A DNA stretch of 64,000 nucleotides from Flectonema sp. DT1601. Taxonomy: Eukaryota; Euglenozoa; Diplonemea; Diplonemida; Diplonemidae. The position numbers and the translations under genes are program-made. Numbering within the stretch: the first letter of the stretch is position 1; each line of letters opens with the position of its first letter. Shown one piece after another: positions 31,401 through 40,810 of this stretch. The stretch lies in contig OZ025784.1 of the NCBI GenBank assembly GCA_964019425.1, forward strand, positions 310,001 through 374,000. The letters are read 5' to 3'. Below the pieces are notes generated by a model, which was not told the DNA's origin, made no database searches, and was given only the letters and a program-made list of their open reading frames with translations.

Positions 31401-34400
31401 ACAGCGAATTCGGTTTTATGAATTGGATTAGACTCCCGAACACTATTTTAATAAAACCGTCTGGAGTTTCATTCAGTCTCAGCACTTCTCTTGTCAGTTC
31501 TGGTTTGGCTCATTTTAGATTTATTTCAAAGGGATTGTTTGACACCAGACCTGGAAAGGATGCTTTTTCTCTCATACTCCACACGTCATATTGTAAAAAC
31601 CAAACTGGTATTTCTGACTTGGGACCGTCGAACTCCAAGGGTGTTGCTACTGCAGAAGCCCTCACAACTCTGAAAACCTCATCAACAGAATTACAGTACC
31701 GAGTGTGTTATTTGTTGTCGAGTGGTGAGTTCACAGGTTGGATTCAAATTCCAGAAGAAATTGATAATAATATTCTGAGGTCATTCGGGTTATCAGATAA
31801 TGGTATTGATTCTGGTAGTCAGAATGGTATTATTAAAGTATCAACTACCACCATTGAGGGAATCTTTATCGGAAGAGACTTGTTCAGTCCTGAAAACATA
31901 AAAACGCTAAACACTTATCCTTTGGTTGGAGGGATAGAAACGAGTACCTCACTCACTTCATACCAGCTGTCAATTATTGGAAAAGGTTTTGACTCTTCTA
32001 AAGATAAATTTAAATTCGTTCAAAACACGGGAACGGATTCATGTGCTGCGGAGGCTTCTATTGGAACTCTGACTGATAATTTATATCAAATAGGAAGTAA
32101 TCCTTCTTGGATAGTTCCTGTTATGACTTTACCATTTGAAACTGGATTGTACTCAGCTTGTTATTTATGGGGATCTCTTCCTGGTCCTATTTGGATCAGG
32201 GTTCCCATAACCACCCTGTCAGATGTGTCTCCGTATAGTGACATAAGAGAAACCCGTGATGTGATTGGAATTGTTAAAAGTGATATTTACTTTTCTCAAA
32301 TTGGTAGTGGAGGTTCATTAATCGTTATTGAAGACCACTACCCGTCACCTTCACTGTCAGCTGATTCGTCGTCACGTGCTGATGCTAGTGACTCAGCGAG
32401 AATCATTGCCAGCAACGGACTTTGTCAAAACATCACAACTACCACTGCCAGGAGTAGTACTTCAGTCAGCAATCACACTCTTCTTGTGATGCCTGTCGAT
32501 GATTCTTTTACAGGATCTTCATCTTCATTCAGTTCTGTGAAACTTCCGCAACTAGAAGTCGACTGGCCTCCTTCAGGTATTCATCCTTTAAAGTTATGTT
32601 ACAAAAAACAAGTCTCATCTGGTAGAGTCAACAGAGGTATTTGGTTAGTTGTTTCAGGTGTTGTGGGTAATCAGTTTTATATAACACCTGCGGTACCTCA
32701 TTCTATTAATATAGTTGGAGGGTCTTTACTGACTAATGAAAATAAAACTTTAATTGGATCAGAATTTACTGTCAAGTATCAAGTTGTGGGAGAAGGTGGT
32801 GAGGCTGTTAGAGGTAATCGTTTTATAGCAGTCATCGGACGTGGTGAGTTCGGGATAGGAAGTCCTGTCACTGCAAGTGACTGCACTTCGAGTGAAGTAG
32901 CTTCTCAATATGGATGGCCGTCTAATAACACGATCATAAGAACAACTTCTGAAGGGATTGCTGTCGCTCAATTAACTTGGACGTCTTCATGTTCCCAATG
33001 TTGGGTTCGACCATACCTGTTAGACACACCCGATGTTACTGGAGAATATTTCCAGTTCGAGTCCCTGTCAAGTCCAATTTCAGAGTTTTCAACTCTTCCT
33101 GGGAAATCATCATCCGGGTATCTTGAAGGAGCGGTGCCGGGAAATCCAATTTATTTACACGATGGAGTTTCTTATAATTTTACGGTTGTTGGATTGACGG
33201 CTTCGGGTCGTCGAGCCCTGGCTAGTGGAGGTCACGCTATTAATATAAACATCACTGAGGGGGGGAATATTTTATCTTTTTTTGGGATTTCAACATCGGA
33301 GACTTATGGAAAACTGTTGAGAACCGTAACTAGTGGAGGACACACATATCAACCATCTTTAGACTCAAGCGGGAGATTAGAATTGATGCTTCACATGAAA
33401 CCCGCTTCGACATTTTCAAGTTCAACTGGAGGAAGAATCACATTAATGATTTCTAGTTTGGGGCAGTCAAATCGACCGAATGCTATTTCTGTTAGTTTTT
33501 GGGTCGTTCCGGTTCTGCCGGTGTTTTTAAAAGTTGTTACAATAGAACCTGTCACGTCTCATATCCTTCCTCAGATATGGAGACCAGAAGACTGGCCTTT
33601 TCCATTAATTGTGTCATCAAGTACTTCTTACCCACGTAATTATTCATTATCGAAATCAACTGCGGCACCAGGACATTATTTACTCAGAGGAAGTAGGTAC
33701 ACAGTCAGAGCTAAAGTTTATGATGGTCTCGGTAGGGTTGTATCTCCCGAGCACTACGCCAGTCGCGCGAGGGCTAATTTAGCTAAACTTTCGCTCGTTG
33801 ATTCCGCTGGTGGGATCGTTGTGGGAATTCAGTTGTTTGGAGTGTTCGCAAAGAACGGTCTAATTAGTATCGTCTTGGGGATTAATATCGGTTTCAACCC
33901 AGAGAAACCCTGCACTGTCTCGTTGACTATCGCGGGTGCTACTGGAGAGTTCACCACTCCAGTCAGAAGCACAGCCAACGCTTTGAGAATAACGTCTGCC
34001 ATTCCTTCTCATGTAAATGCTGGTGAAGACCTTCCAGATATCGTCATTGAGGCAGTCGATAGAGAAGGGAATGTCGATCTGTGGCATTCTTGTTATGTTT
34101 GGCCTCTCCTCTCCAGTTTGAATTCCCGTCGTCGTTTATCAATAGAAAATAACAACAGACAAGTCGGATACTCAGCGAGACAGCTCCTAGTCAACGGTCG
34201 AGTTACTTTTAGTAAATTGAAATTTACATCACCCGCGAGTGATGGAATTTCATTGTTGTCGGATTCTGGATTAGAGATTTTTGAAACTAATAAAATAACA
34301 GTTTCAGACAACGCTCACAAACTAACTGGTAGCGTTAGCATATCGTCAACAAGTGTTTCAGCCCGTCACAAATATACAATTACACTAACTGTACTGGATA

Positions 34401-37400
34401 AGAGTGATGTGAATACTACTTGGGTTAGAGAATGGGTTTCAATATCTCAAATATCTGGTTCATCTCCTGTTGTAATTGATGGAGGAGGATCACACAGAAT
34501 AATCAGATCAAAACTTTCTGTTACCATTCAATGGACTCACAGCTGTAAACAATGTCAGTTACAGTTCACAGCACACTACCGTGATGACTGGTGGACTAAC
34601 AACACAGTAAGAGCTTCATGGGTCACTCCACCTATTGCGGTTGTCGCAAAACCGATTCCGACGCAAATTGCTCATTATGGAAGACCTGCTTATGATAGTG
34701 TGACTGCAAAACCTTTGAAAAAAGTTGAGAATTCGAATGTTCACGAGACTGGGAATCGAACTTGGTATGAAATAGATCGTGGGACTGAAATATCAATACC
34801 GATAGCAGCTGTTGATGATTTCTTTACTTTGGGTGATGGAAACTCAACTGCCGCACAGAGAACTATCTCACTGACAATATCAAAACAAGTTGGAGACGAC
34901 GTATACGATGGTACTGGCGGGGCATACGTCACGACTCCGTTATCTGTTAGACAAGTTGGATTAAAACTTGAAAATGCGAAGGGAACGATCACCGTCTCCT
35001 TTCCGAGACCTTGTCTTCAATGTTTAATAACTTTAAGAGATTTTGATATCGCCAGTCCAATGCTGCGAACACTTGAAATTCTTATCACCATAAAACCGAT
35101 ACCTACTTCTATTAAGTTATGGTCTGCAGTGAATCCAGAGTTTAGTAATTTACTACCAAACGATGGTATCTCGTCAACGTCAGATTCCATGAGATGGGTG
35201 AATCAAACATTTGTTATTGTGGATGGTGAGTGTATTGCTTACTTAACTACTGCTACTCCAACAGCATATATTGAAACAAGTCCCTGGATAGACAGGTCTA
35301 AACCCGCACCTATTCAACAACAGATTCTCTGCAGCAGTTCTGTTTGTGAACCAAAATTAGGATCAGCGATTGGTTTCTTTATAAAGAATACGACGATAGT
35401 CGATCAGATCACTTCTCGACTGAAGAAAGAAGTATCGCCTTCTGCGGTACTTTTACTTTCTGGATTACTACCAAATGTAAGAGGGAGAATGACTGTTCTA
35501 AGTGAAGGTCTTACAGGTTACTCGTCGACTGTATCGACAACGTGGGGGAATGATTCTCAAGCGGAGAAGTTTGTTATATTGTCTGCGACTACTCCGATGC
35601 CTCCGTGGAGTGGATTTGAATCGAAATCTGTTGATGAGGGATATCAGAGAAAACAAAACTTTCCAACATACGAACTTAACAATACCATACCACCAGGGAG
35701 ACCCTTTCCAATCACAGTTCAGGTTCAGGATTCCATTGGGAGAGTTGTTCGTGGATCAGGTGGGACAGTAATAGCAACACTGCTGACTCCAACAGGTTGT
35801 GGTGATGGTCAGCCGTTCAATCAATTTGGAACCGTTCTGGAATATGGAAATCTCACTACTTGGATTCAGATAGGAAGTCCGTGTGAAAATTGTGTCGTAC
35901 AACTTCAGTACAATCCGTCATGTATGCCCAGCGCATGCTCAAACACTACTTCAGTAACTGTCCCCATGTCACAAAGAGTTAAAAATACTCCCACACTAAA
36001 CATTGCTACTCAGACATTCACTTCTTTATTAATCGATACTTCTAAATCAGTGATTCAGGAATCTGTGTATGTTGGTGAGACCTGCAGACTTGTGGCAGAA
36101 TCTGTTTATTCTCGTTCAGGGATACTAATAAGGGATTCACAGTCAGATGTTGATGCCTACTTGTACAATGCTGTGATCTCTTCTGAGAATAATTTCGGTA
36201 CCGCGTCATCTAAATTAGACTCTGTTGGGGAAGGAGGTTACATTACTTCACAGGACGGTCTCGGAGTGTTGCCGCTTCGATTTGTTAACGGGAGGTTGGA
36301 CACTGAGTTTCGTTTTTCACGAATCTGCTCAGCTTGTGTTCTGATGATTAATATTCCTTCTCGCAATTTAACGTTTCCTTTATTGACAACTACTCCACAA
36401 AATCAACTTTCTAAGAATACCAAAATAAAAGTTCACACGAGAGGTGTTCGAAAGGTATTGGCATCCTCCCTCCCGTCATCAGTGTGGAGGTTGAAGAACT
36501 TCCTTGTGACTCAATGGAATGTAGACTCTGTGGGTGATAGAGATTATGTTTCGATACCGTCAATGTCATTTATAAAAAGAGTTAATTCCGGTGGAAATGG
36601 AAACGGAGGAACACTTTCACACACGAATGATGGATTAGTTCACAATGAAAGTAATTGGAATAATGGAGCCTTGACATGGAGACTTCAATTCTCATCAGCG
36701 TGTCTGCTTTGCCAAGTTCAAGTTGATTCTATCGTAATTTCAATACCAGTTTTGTCACCAGCAGTTGGGATCGCAGTTACGAGTATGATTCCTAACTCTG
36801 GTTTATTTGATTACAATAAGAGGTTAATAGTCTCACTTAAAACAATTGATAATGAAGGTAACACGGATTATTCACTCTCTGGGATTGGAATCCTTCGACT
36901 CTCTCCTTCTGCATTTGAAATTAAACAGCCGTTGTTACCACAGCTGGGGGATGGCGGAAGGATTCTGTACAACGAAACTAATCAATTTAAAATTACCAAT
37001 GGTCTTTCTGAAAATATAAATATCTCTTTTGGAGAACCGACTTTTTCGAGTTTCCTTCACTTTGCTCTCCTCCCGACGTCATCGAATATCAGTTCGAAGA
37101 GAGACGATCGGATTAGAATTTCATCACCACCTCAGATCACAATATTAGTTGTCCCAAATAATATTTCTGTTCTTAATAAAAGTTCTGAAGAAATATATGT
37201 TGGGAATGTATTCAGACTGTGGATTGGTATCGTGAGTATCGATAATTGGGTTTCGACATCCTCAAAAGGATTTGTTGACATCAGTTTTTCCGACTCAACA
37301 GGAGCAGCCAACGTTACGATCTCTGGTGGGAACCGCCACCGATTAGTAGACGGGTTGGTAATGATAGAAATCATTGCTCAGTCTCTTCCTGTTGATGTTA

Positions 37401-39532
37401 ATTCATCGAATTGCACTTTTGAATTCCGCACAGATTCCGCTACGAATATCTCTACCACGTCACTGACGATCCCAATATCACAGGTCTCCCCATCGGAGAT
37501 CAGTTGGGTGAATTCCGTACCTCCTTCGTATGCAATTCAAGATCGAGTTATTAAAATAGAAGTCGCTGTCTTCAGTGACAATGGTTTGCGTGCTACCAGA
37601 TCATCTGGATGGGTTGGGTTAAAACAGATCTCGTGCACCTCAGGTAGGATGTCAACACAAAATCAAACTCTCGATTCAACTGGGACTGCGACATTCGCTG
37701 TGACGTTCAGTGGGGTTGGAGAATGTGTTGTTAAATTACTTTCTGGTAGTTATTCGGTTTGGACAAATTCGAAGGGGACCTCGGAGTTCACAGTCGTCAT
37801 TCAGAAACCTGATGATGTTAGATTCGTGTCAAACATCACTTCAGATGCAACACCAATTCTAAGAACAGGAACAGCCTACCCGTTAGTGATTGAAATCATT
37901 GATAAAAATGGCAATGTTTGTCTTGGAGATTACGACACTTTACTTTCTGTTGAAGTTGTAGGTGGTCCACAAACACTTCAAGTGTTCAACGCGAATACTT
38001 CTGCTTCTGGATTGGGGTCCGTCATTACTGTTTCGGGACCCTATTCGGATAAAACACCTTTTGTCGCATCATCATCTGGTGGGTTTGTATTCCAACTCGC
38101 GTTTTCTAAGAGTACGTCTGATGAGTTGTTGCAATTTCAACTCTTCGCTGACTTTCGTCTGCCGGGAGTCCCACCAGCCACACTCAGCAGTGAGCTCATT
38201 ACAGTCACCGTAGCCGTTACTCGAATTGTATTCAATCCTGTACCTCAAGGGTATCATGTGGGAGGACGTCCCTTTTCGTTATCAATTCTGATAACTGACG
38301 ACTTACAGAATATCCCAAAGTATGACTCTGAAGTTGAATGGAGGGCTACGTTATCAGTCATAAGCCAGCCTTCGCTAATCTCTAGATTTATACCGATTGG
38401 GAGAACAACATCATTGAGTGTGATGACTCATCTACCACAAGTAGTGTTTGAGCTTCAGTGGAGTGGGAGGGATATTCCTGTCGAAGTGGAAGTATCATCG
38501 TCTGGAATCGAACCCGCGACTGCTTGGCTGTCATTTCAAAGAGTTTCTAGATTACGATTGTTAGAATCTGTAGTATCGAATGACATTGCAACAAACTACG
38601 TGTTGGTATTGGGTGTCAGAGTTGTTGATGCGATTGACCAAACTGTATTGGGAGATTCCCTTTCAAATATCACGGCAGTCGTACAAAACAATAACTTTGC
38701 CTTCCCCATTCAAACTAATCAGGTCAGCAACGGCATAACGTCTTTTAAATTTTTATTCTCTCAGCCAGAGCTTTTTATTAATATTTCAATCAGCCTTGTT
38801 GGAAGTGATCTCAACCTGACCTTCGGGCCATTTTCAGTTGTGAATCAGGGACCAACTCTACGACCGGCTCCATTAGTGGTGTACGTCCCACCAGTTGCGT
38901 CTGTTTTATTAAGTGCGTCTGTTAGAGGGTTCGATGTAAATAAATTCGTTGTATCTGTGGGGCAGGCGCTGGGGTTGTCATCAGCCAACTTGAACGTCAT
39001 TAAAATATGTGAAGTTCCCAACGGCAGCAGCTGCCGATACTATTCAACAGCAAAGAAGGTACTCGTTGGGTCTGATGCTGACCAATATAGGGATATCGCA
39101 ATACAACAGACTGGTCAACAGACTGGTGGTGGTGGTGGTGGTAGTGAGACTGCTGCAGCTGTTGTTGATTTTCAGGTGGTTTTGACTCCGTCTCAGGGTC
39201 TTGTTGGGTCATTCGCATCTGCGGATATTGCGACAAAGAATATAATCAATTCTCTGAGCGATATCTTACAAAATAGCAGCAGCGTCTTGAGTAAAGACAT
39301 CCACGCAATACCTCAGACTATCACTGTCACTGACCTTCAGGTCATTCCAACTCCGAGACCCGCGGTGCCGAAACCAACGCCCATGCCTTGGACTTCAACC
39401 CCTCGCCCTCTGGAAGCACCAATCGAGATCATTGGACTCCCTCCTTATGAGTCTTATGCATCAACTGCTGTGATGTTGGAAAACTTTGTCATGTTTCAGG
39501 TAGTTGTTGGATGTTTATTATTGCTGTTGTGA
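28472..39532 (+). CDS. Giant secreted or surface protein with two kinds of repeated module
   Basis: 3,686 residues in one open frame. Signal peptide: MRLPLLLLLTFLSPVLSA, cleavage expected after about residue 18. Part one (about 30-1,400) has at least nine repeats marked by a Y.(V/I)CYR-type strand and, 5-15 residues later, W..I, near residues 184, 392, 573, 699, 855, 971, 1077, 1227 and 1374. Part two (about 1,400-3,400) has beta-sandwich-like units, six of which end in a CxxC strand (near 1508, 2025, 2181, 2471, 2620, 2746), often followed after ~30 residues by I(P/A)..V.....L.I.V.A.D..GN, the pattern of filamin- or invasin-like Ig folds. The C terminus has a Gly run, a Pro/Thr-rich stem, and ends in hydrophobic VVVGCLLLLL with no tail, which suggests GPI anchoring. 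Many N-x-S/T sites. Adhesion or cell-coat function is inference. No orthologue recognised. Confidence 0.8.
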   Translation: MRLPLLLLLTFLSPVLSAASRNPSATLLLSENLQSLEPDFDTFEYKINIYPSDVDYYTSGQYVRLRLSVSGYLRDGSALSSQEGKWQWLNTSEDQAGIMIVKHFVGGDSSSGVNYCNTTADSDVIDWTTDLSSAGGSDHVPSHTVSDSNIECGISDSSCIRDSNAQALDAFATFELPFNFNGLFRLCYRRSQSYFMNSTSELGWFNPRESQEVNSLSSGDWSAPDHYARHQWQDPTGVVDSDYLNFTTYRILPSGYYWEAAGDPKFQNGDHMVMGVKQTNWFGASQVASTDKTYSDQIKLVPTGTKCIEEVDIGRYPGTVLSNTVGVWADGAFDMGVTINSGNGTMSSTVGYHSNGTDWCPFIASSSPSFTTSLTSSSDYILAFTVLQEGDWDVCYSSRYDRTIGSAFYSSDSKISAKIQSPGGWRKIPRGSGGTISKLTVAVYSPTVTWSAVDRTSDSWGEIELKELGSGTTLQTSAATLHDEITSTSGRSYQTLSGGDQVRVVESSLLTSLDSESPDGCWSTFLPKTSTTDLLGTMTFSSTKETFWSSIPNLNNNIDDRFLHLQFPSSGSYVVCYRSVGEWWNTIGSLLITESGQTNISYHLNDTREGTWGPLQIISPIFDLTTQPYSGSELSIAVTVVESSIGGCQPHSDAFKYSQHLVWVSVDVGTFTDRFASDQIRRDRVSVWMNVPTAASSYYVCIKHGTKNWQSLTSTGLLSPTTKPTILIEMLDRRSLTFGSFRLQSRVSKTSTTLVNDLGTKDEFMLVANNSAGDNFFCGDNSTHVMNLFPTTFTDLIVKEVEYSAAYCPSNSNNENDPCYNSLDQIGFKDGFNTDLYTSTVFHLVTIPNVDTSGYFICYRQLLMNWIKIEPISVEPPHGVNLINPIVELTSGRWFDFHFNVTGGTKFNLLPNKDVVKLVLEEDGCHQPHFQSAISTDLFHPTNSTLSDSFNQMFAAAGISIPVVKLKVNISICLRQHSEFGFMNWIRLPNTILIKPSGVSFSLSTSLVSSGLAHFRFISKGLFDTRPGKDAFSLILHTSYCKNQTGISDLGPSNSKGVATAEALTTLKTSSTELQYRVCYLLSSGEFTGWIQIPEEIDNNILRSFGLSDNGIDSGSQNGIIKVSTTTIEGIFIGRDLFSPENIKTLNTYPLVGGIETSTSLTSYQLSIIGKGFDSSKDKFKFVQNTGTDSCAAEASIGTLTDNLYQIGSNPSWIVPVMTLPFETGLYSACYLWGSLPGPIWIRVPITTLSDVSPYSDIRETRDVIGIVKSDIYFSQIGSGGSLIVIEDHYPSPSLSADSSSRADASDSARIIASNGLCQNITTTTARSSTSVSNHTLLVMPVDDSFTGSSSSFSSVKLPQLEVDWPPSGIHPLKLCYKKQVSSGRVNRGIWLVVSGVVGNQFYITPAVPHSINIVGGSLLTNENKTLIGSEFTVKYQVVGEGGEAVRGNRFIAVIGRGEFGIGSPVTASDCTSSEVASQYGWPSNNTIIRTTSEGIAVAQLTWTSSCSQCWVRPYLLDTPDVTGEYFQFESLSSPISEFSTLPGKSSSGYLEGAVPGNPIYLHDGVSYNFTVVGLTASGRRALASGGHAININITEGGNILSFFGISTSETYGKLLRTVTSGGHTYQPSLDSSGRLELMLHMKPASTFSSSTGGRITLMISSLGQSNRPNAISVSFWVVPVLPVFLKVVTIEPVTSHILPQIWRPEDWPFPLIVSSSTSYPRNYSLSKSTAAPGHYLLRGSRYTVRAKVYDGLGRVVSPEHYASRARANLAKLSLVDSAGGIVVGIQLFGVFAKNGLISIVLGINIGFNPEKPCTVSLTIAGATGEFTTPVRSTANALRITSAIPSHVNAGEDLPDIVIEAVDREGNVDLWHSCYVWPLLSSLNSRRRLSIENNNRQVGYSARQLLVNGRVTFSKLKFTSPASDGISLLSDSGLEIFETNKITVSDNAHKLTGSVSISSTSVSARHKYTITLTVLDKSDVNTTWVREWVSISQISGSSPVVIDGGGSHRIIRSKLSVTIQWTHSCKQCQLQFTAHYRDDWWTNNTVRASWVTPPIAVVAKPIPTQIAHYGRPAYDSVTAKPLKKVENSNVHETGNRTWYEIDRGTEISIPIAAVDDFFTLGDGNSTAAQRTISLTISKQVGDDVYDGTGGAYVTTPLSVRQVGLKLENAKGTITVSFPRPCLQCLITLRDFDIASPMLRTLEILITIKPIPTSIKLWSAVNPEFSNLLPNDGISSTSDSMRWVNQTFVIVDGECIAYLTTATPTAYIETSPWIDRSKPAPIQQQILCSSSVCEPKLGSAIGFFIKNTTIVDQITSRLKKEVSPSAVLLLSGLLPNVRGRMTVLSEGLTGYSSTVSTTWGNDSQAEKFVILSATTPMPPWSGFESKSVDEGYQRKQNFPTYELNNTIPPGRPFPITVQVQDSIGRVVRGSGGTVIATLLTPTGCGDGQPFNQFGTVLEYGNLTTWIQIGSPCENCVVQLQYNPSCMPSACSNTTSVTVPMSQRVKNTPTLNIATQTFTSLLIDTSKSVIQESVYVGETCRLVAESVYSRSGILIRDSQSDVDAYLYNAVISSENNFGTASSKLDSVGEGGYITSQDGLGVLPLRFVNGRLDTEFRFSRICSACVLMINIPSRNLTFPLLTTTPQNQLSKNTKIKVHTRGVRKVLASSLPSSVWRLKNFLVTQWNVDSVGDRDYVSIPSMSFIKRVNSGGNGNGGTLSHTNDGLVHNESNWNNGALTWRLQFSSACLLCQVQVDSIVISIPVLSPAVGIAVTSMIPNSGLFDYNKRLIVSLKTIDNEGNTDYSLSGIGILRLSPSAFEIKQPLLPQLGDGGRILYNETNQFKITNGLSENINISFGEPTFSSFLHFALLPTSSNISSKRDDRIRISSPPQITILVVPNNISVLNKSSEEIYVGNVFRLWIGIVSIDNWVSTSSKGFVDISFSDSTGAANVTISGGNRHRLVDGLVMIEIIAQSLPVDVNSSNCTFEFRTDSATNISTTSLTIPISQVSPSEISWVNSVPPSYAIQDRVIKIEVAVFSDNGLRATRSSGWVGLKQISCTSGRMSTQNQTLDSTGTATFAVTFSGVGECVVKLLSGSYSVWTNSKGTSEFTVVIQKPDDVRFVSNITSDATPILRTGTAYPLVIEIIDKNGNVCLGDYDTLLSVEVVGGPQTLQVFNANTSASGLGSVITVSGPYSDKTPFVASSSGGFVFQLAFSKSTSDELLQFQLFADFRLPGVPPATLSSELITVTVAVTRIVFNPVPQGYHVGGRPFSLSILITDDLQNIPKYDSEVEWRATLSVISQPSLISRFIPIGRTTSLSVMTHLPQVVFELQWSGRDIPVEVEVSSSGIEPATAWLSFQRVSRLRLLESVVSNDIATNYVLVLGVRVVDAIDQTVLGDSLSNITAVVQNNNFAFPIQTNQVSNGITSFKFLFSQPELFINISISLVGSDLNLTFGPFSVVNQGPTLRPAPLVVYVPPVASVLLSASVRGFDVNKFVVSVGQALGLSSANLNVIKICEVPNGSSCRYYSTAKKVLVGSDADQYRDIAIQQTGQQTGGGGGGSETAAAVVDFQVVLTPSQGLVGSFASADIATKNIINSLSDILQNSSSVLSKDIHAIPQTITVTDLQVIPTPRPAVPKPTPMPWTSTPRPLEAPIEIIGLPPYESYASTAVMLENFVMFQVVVGCLLLLL

Positions 39533-40645
39533 AATCTTTCCCTTCAATTTACCAAGTTGAGAGTTGACATATTTTTACATTTCTTTTGAAGTAAAAAAAT
39601 TCTTATCGTTCCTATTTTGTTTTTAATTCTCTATAAAACCATATCAGGTAAAGCTGGTATTTTTTTTGTCAAGTTTTCTTCTAATCGCACGTTTACATAA
39701 AAAATCATTCGGTTGCTGTACTCGTTAGTGAGCCTTGTCTTCCGACTATGCACCTTTCAGTTACACAAAGAAAACTATTTTTAAAATCACTGTAAACTAA
39801 TTCAGTTTTCTACTCCTTTCATTTGGTTAGCTGTTCAGGTCTTACGACCTCGCTCGGGTTGGTTGCAGTTTCTTTACAAACATTATCACTAATTACAATC
39901 AGGTTATATATTTAAATCTGTACTTGATCTGGATGAAGTCCCCAAGAACTGAAGGCCTAAAAAAACAAAAAGCCCTGTGTTTTTTAAGTCCTTCTTGTTG
40001 TTTAATTTGGATTGATTGACATGTGGTGACTTTTTGCCATGGCGTCGGTCTGCTGAAACTCTACTCCGTAGAGAACTGTGGTTGTAGACAAGGAGCACAT
40101 GAAGTCGGTTTGAATGACATATGGACTGGTGACTTTTGGCCACGCTTGCTTTGTTAGTCATGACAAACAGAAGCGAGAGATGAGTTTTGCTAACATCTTT
40201 CTTTTTTCAGGGAGTCTTACTGTGGGACTTCTCTTGTTGTTGTTAATTTCCCATCCGCCTGAGGGAATCCATAAACCGCTGTCACTCACCAGTGTGTTTA
40301 TGACCTTCGTCGCTCTATGCCATAGAGCGACAAGTGATTAATGGATCATAGTTGTCTTTTCTGTCTTTTCTCTTGACTGTTTGGTGTCACCGGGGTCATC
40401 TGTTGATGTAATGGAGTCTGCAGTTGTTCGTGAGACTCTGAAGGTATGTCTGCTTGACGTTTTGGAGTGTCAAACTAGCATCTTCTGTTTACATCGCTTG
40501 TCTCTTCATCTGGTATTGCCGCGCGCTCCCGTTTTCATTTGGCTGCCGGGTGACTTGTGCCTAAGAAGCGATTCACGTTCCCTAGTATACCAACTGCATC
40601 TAATAACACTGGAGAAACTTGCGAAGGTAACTAAAAAAGGAAAAA
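39533..40645. other. Spacer between the last host gene and the tRNA
   Basis: Mixed composition, fewer homopolymers than other spacers. Contains a 23-base palindrome at 40309-40331 and two loosely similar stretches (about 40014-40050 and 40111-40150, sharing GGTGACTTTT(T/G)GCCA). Short open frames have no recognisable content. A T run on the - strand after the tRNA (revcomp of 40631-40645) fits a Pol III terminator. Confidence 0.4.
40309..40331. repeat. 23-base perfect palindrome
   Basis: GTCGCTCTATG-C-CATAGAGCGAC, eleven paired bases with one central base. About 310 bases downstream (on the - strand) of the tRNA-Ala gene. Confidence 0.9.
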
Positions 40646-40717
40646 TGGAGAATGAGGGGTTCGAACCCTCGACCTCCCGTATGCAGAACGGGCGCTCTAC
40701 CACTGAGCTAATCCCCC
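40646..40717 (-). tRNA. tRNA-Ala (UGC)
   Basis: 72 bases on the - strand fold as a full cloverleaf: acceptor GGGGGAU/AUUCUCC with the G3:U70 pair that is the alanine identity element, discriminator A73, D arm GCUC/GAGC, anticodon stem CCCGU/ACGGG, anticodon UGC, T arm GAGGG/CCCUC with loop UUCGAAC. The B box is GGTTCGAACCC. A T run follows the 3' end. Odd point: position 33 is C where nearly all elongator tRNAs have U. No intron. The encoded CCA is absent, as usual in eukaryotes. Confidence 0.95.
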
Positions 40718-40810
40718 GATGTAAAAGAAGAAATCTTTTAAGGGACCACACAAAATGCCTCCACGCGGCGGTCTCGGACGGCTGCGGCCGACAAAAAATT
40801 GTAGGGATGA

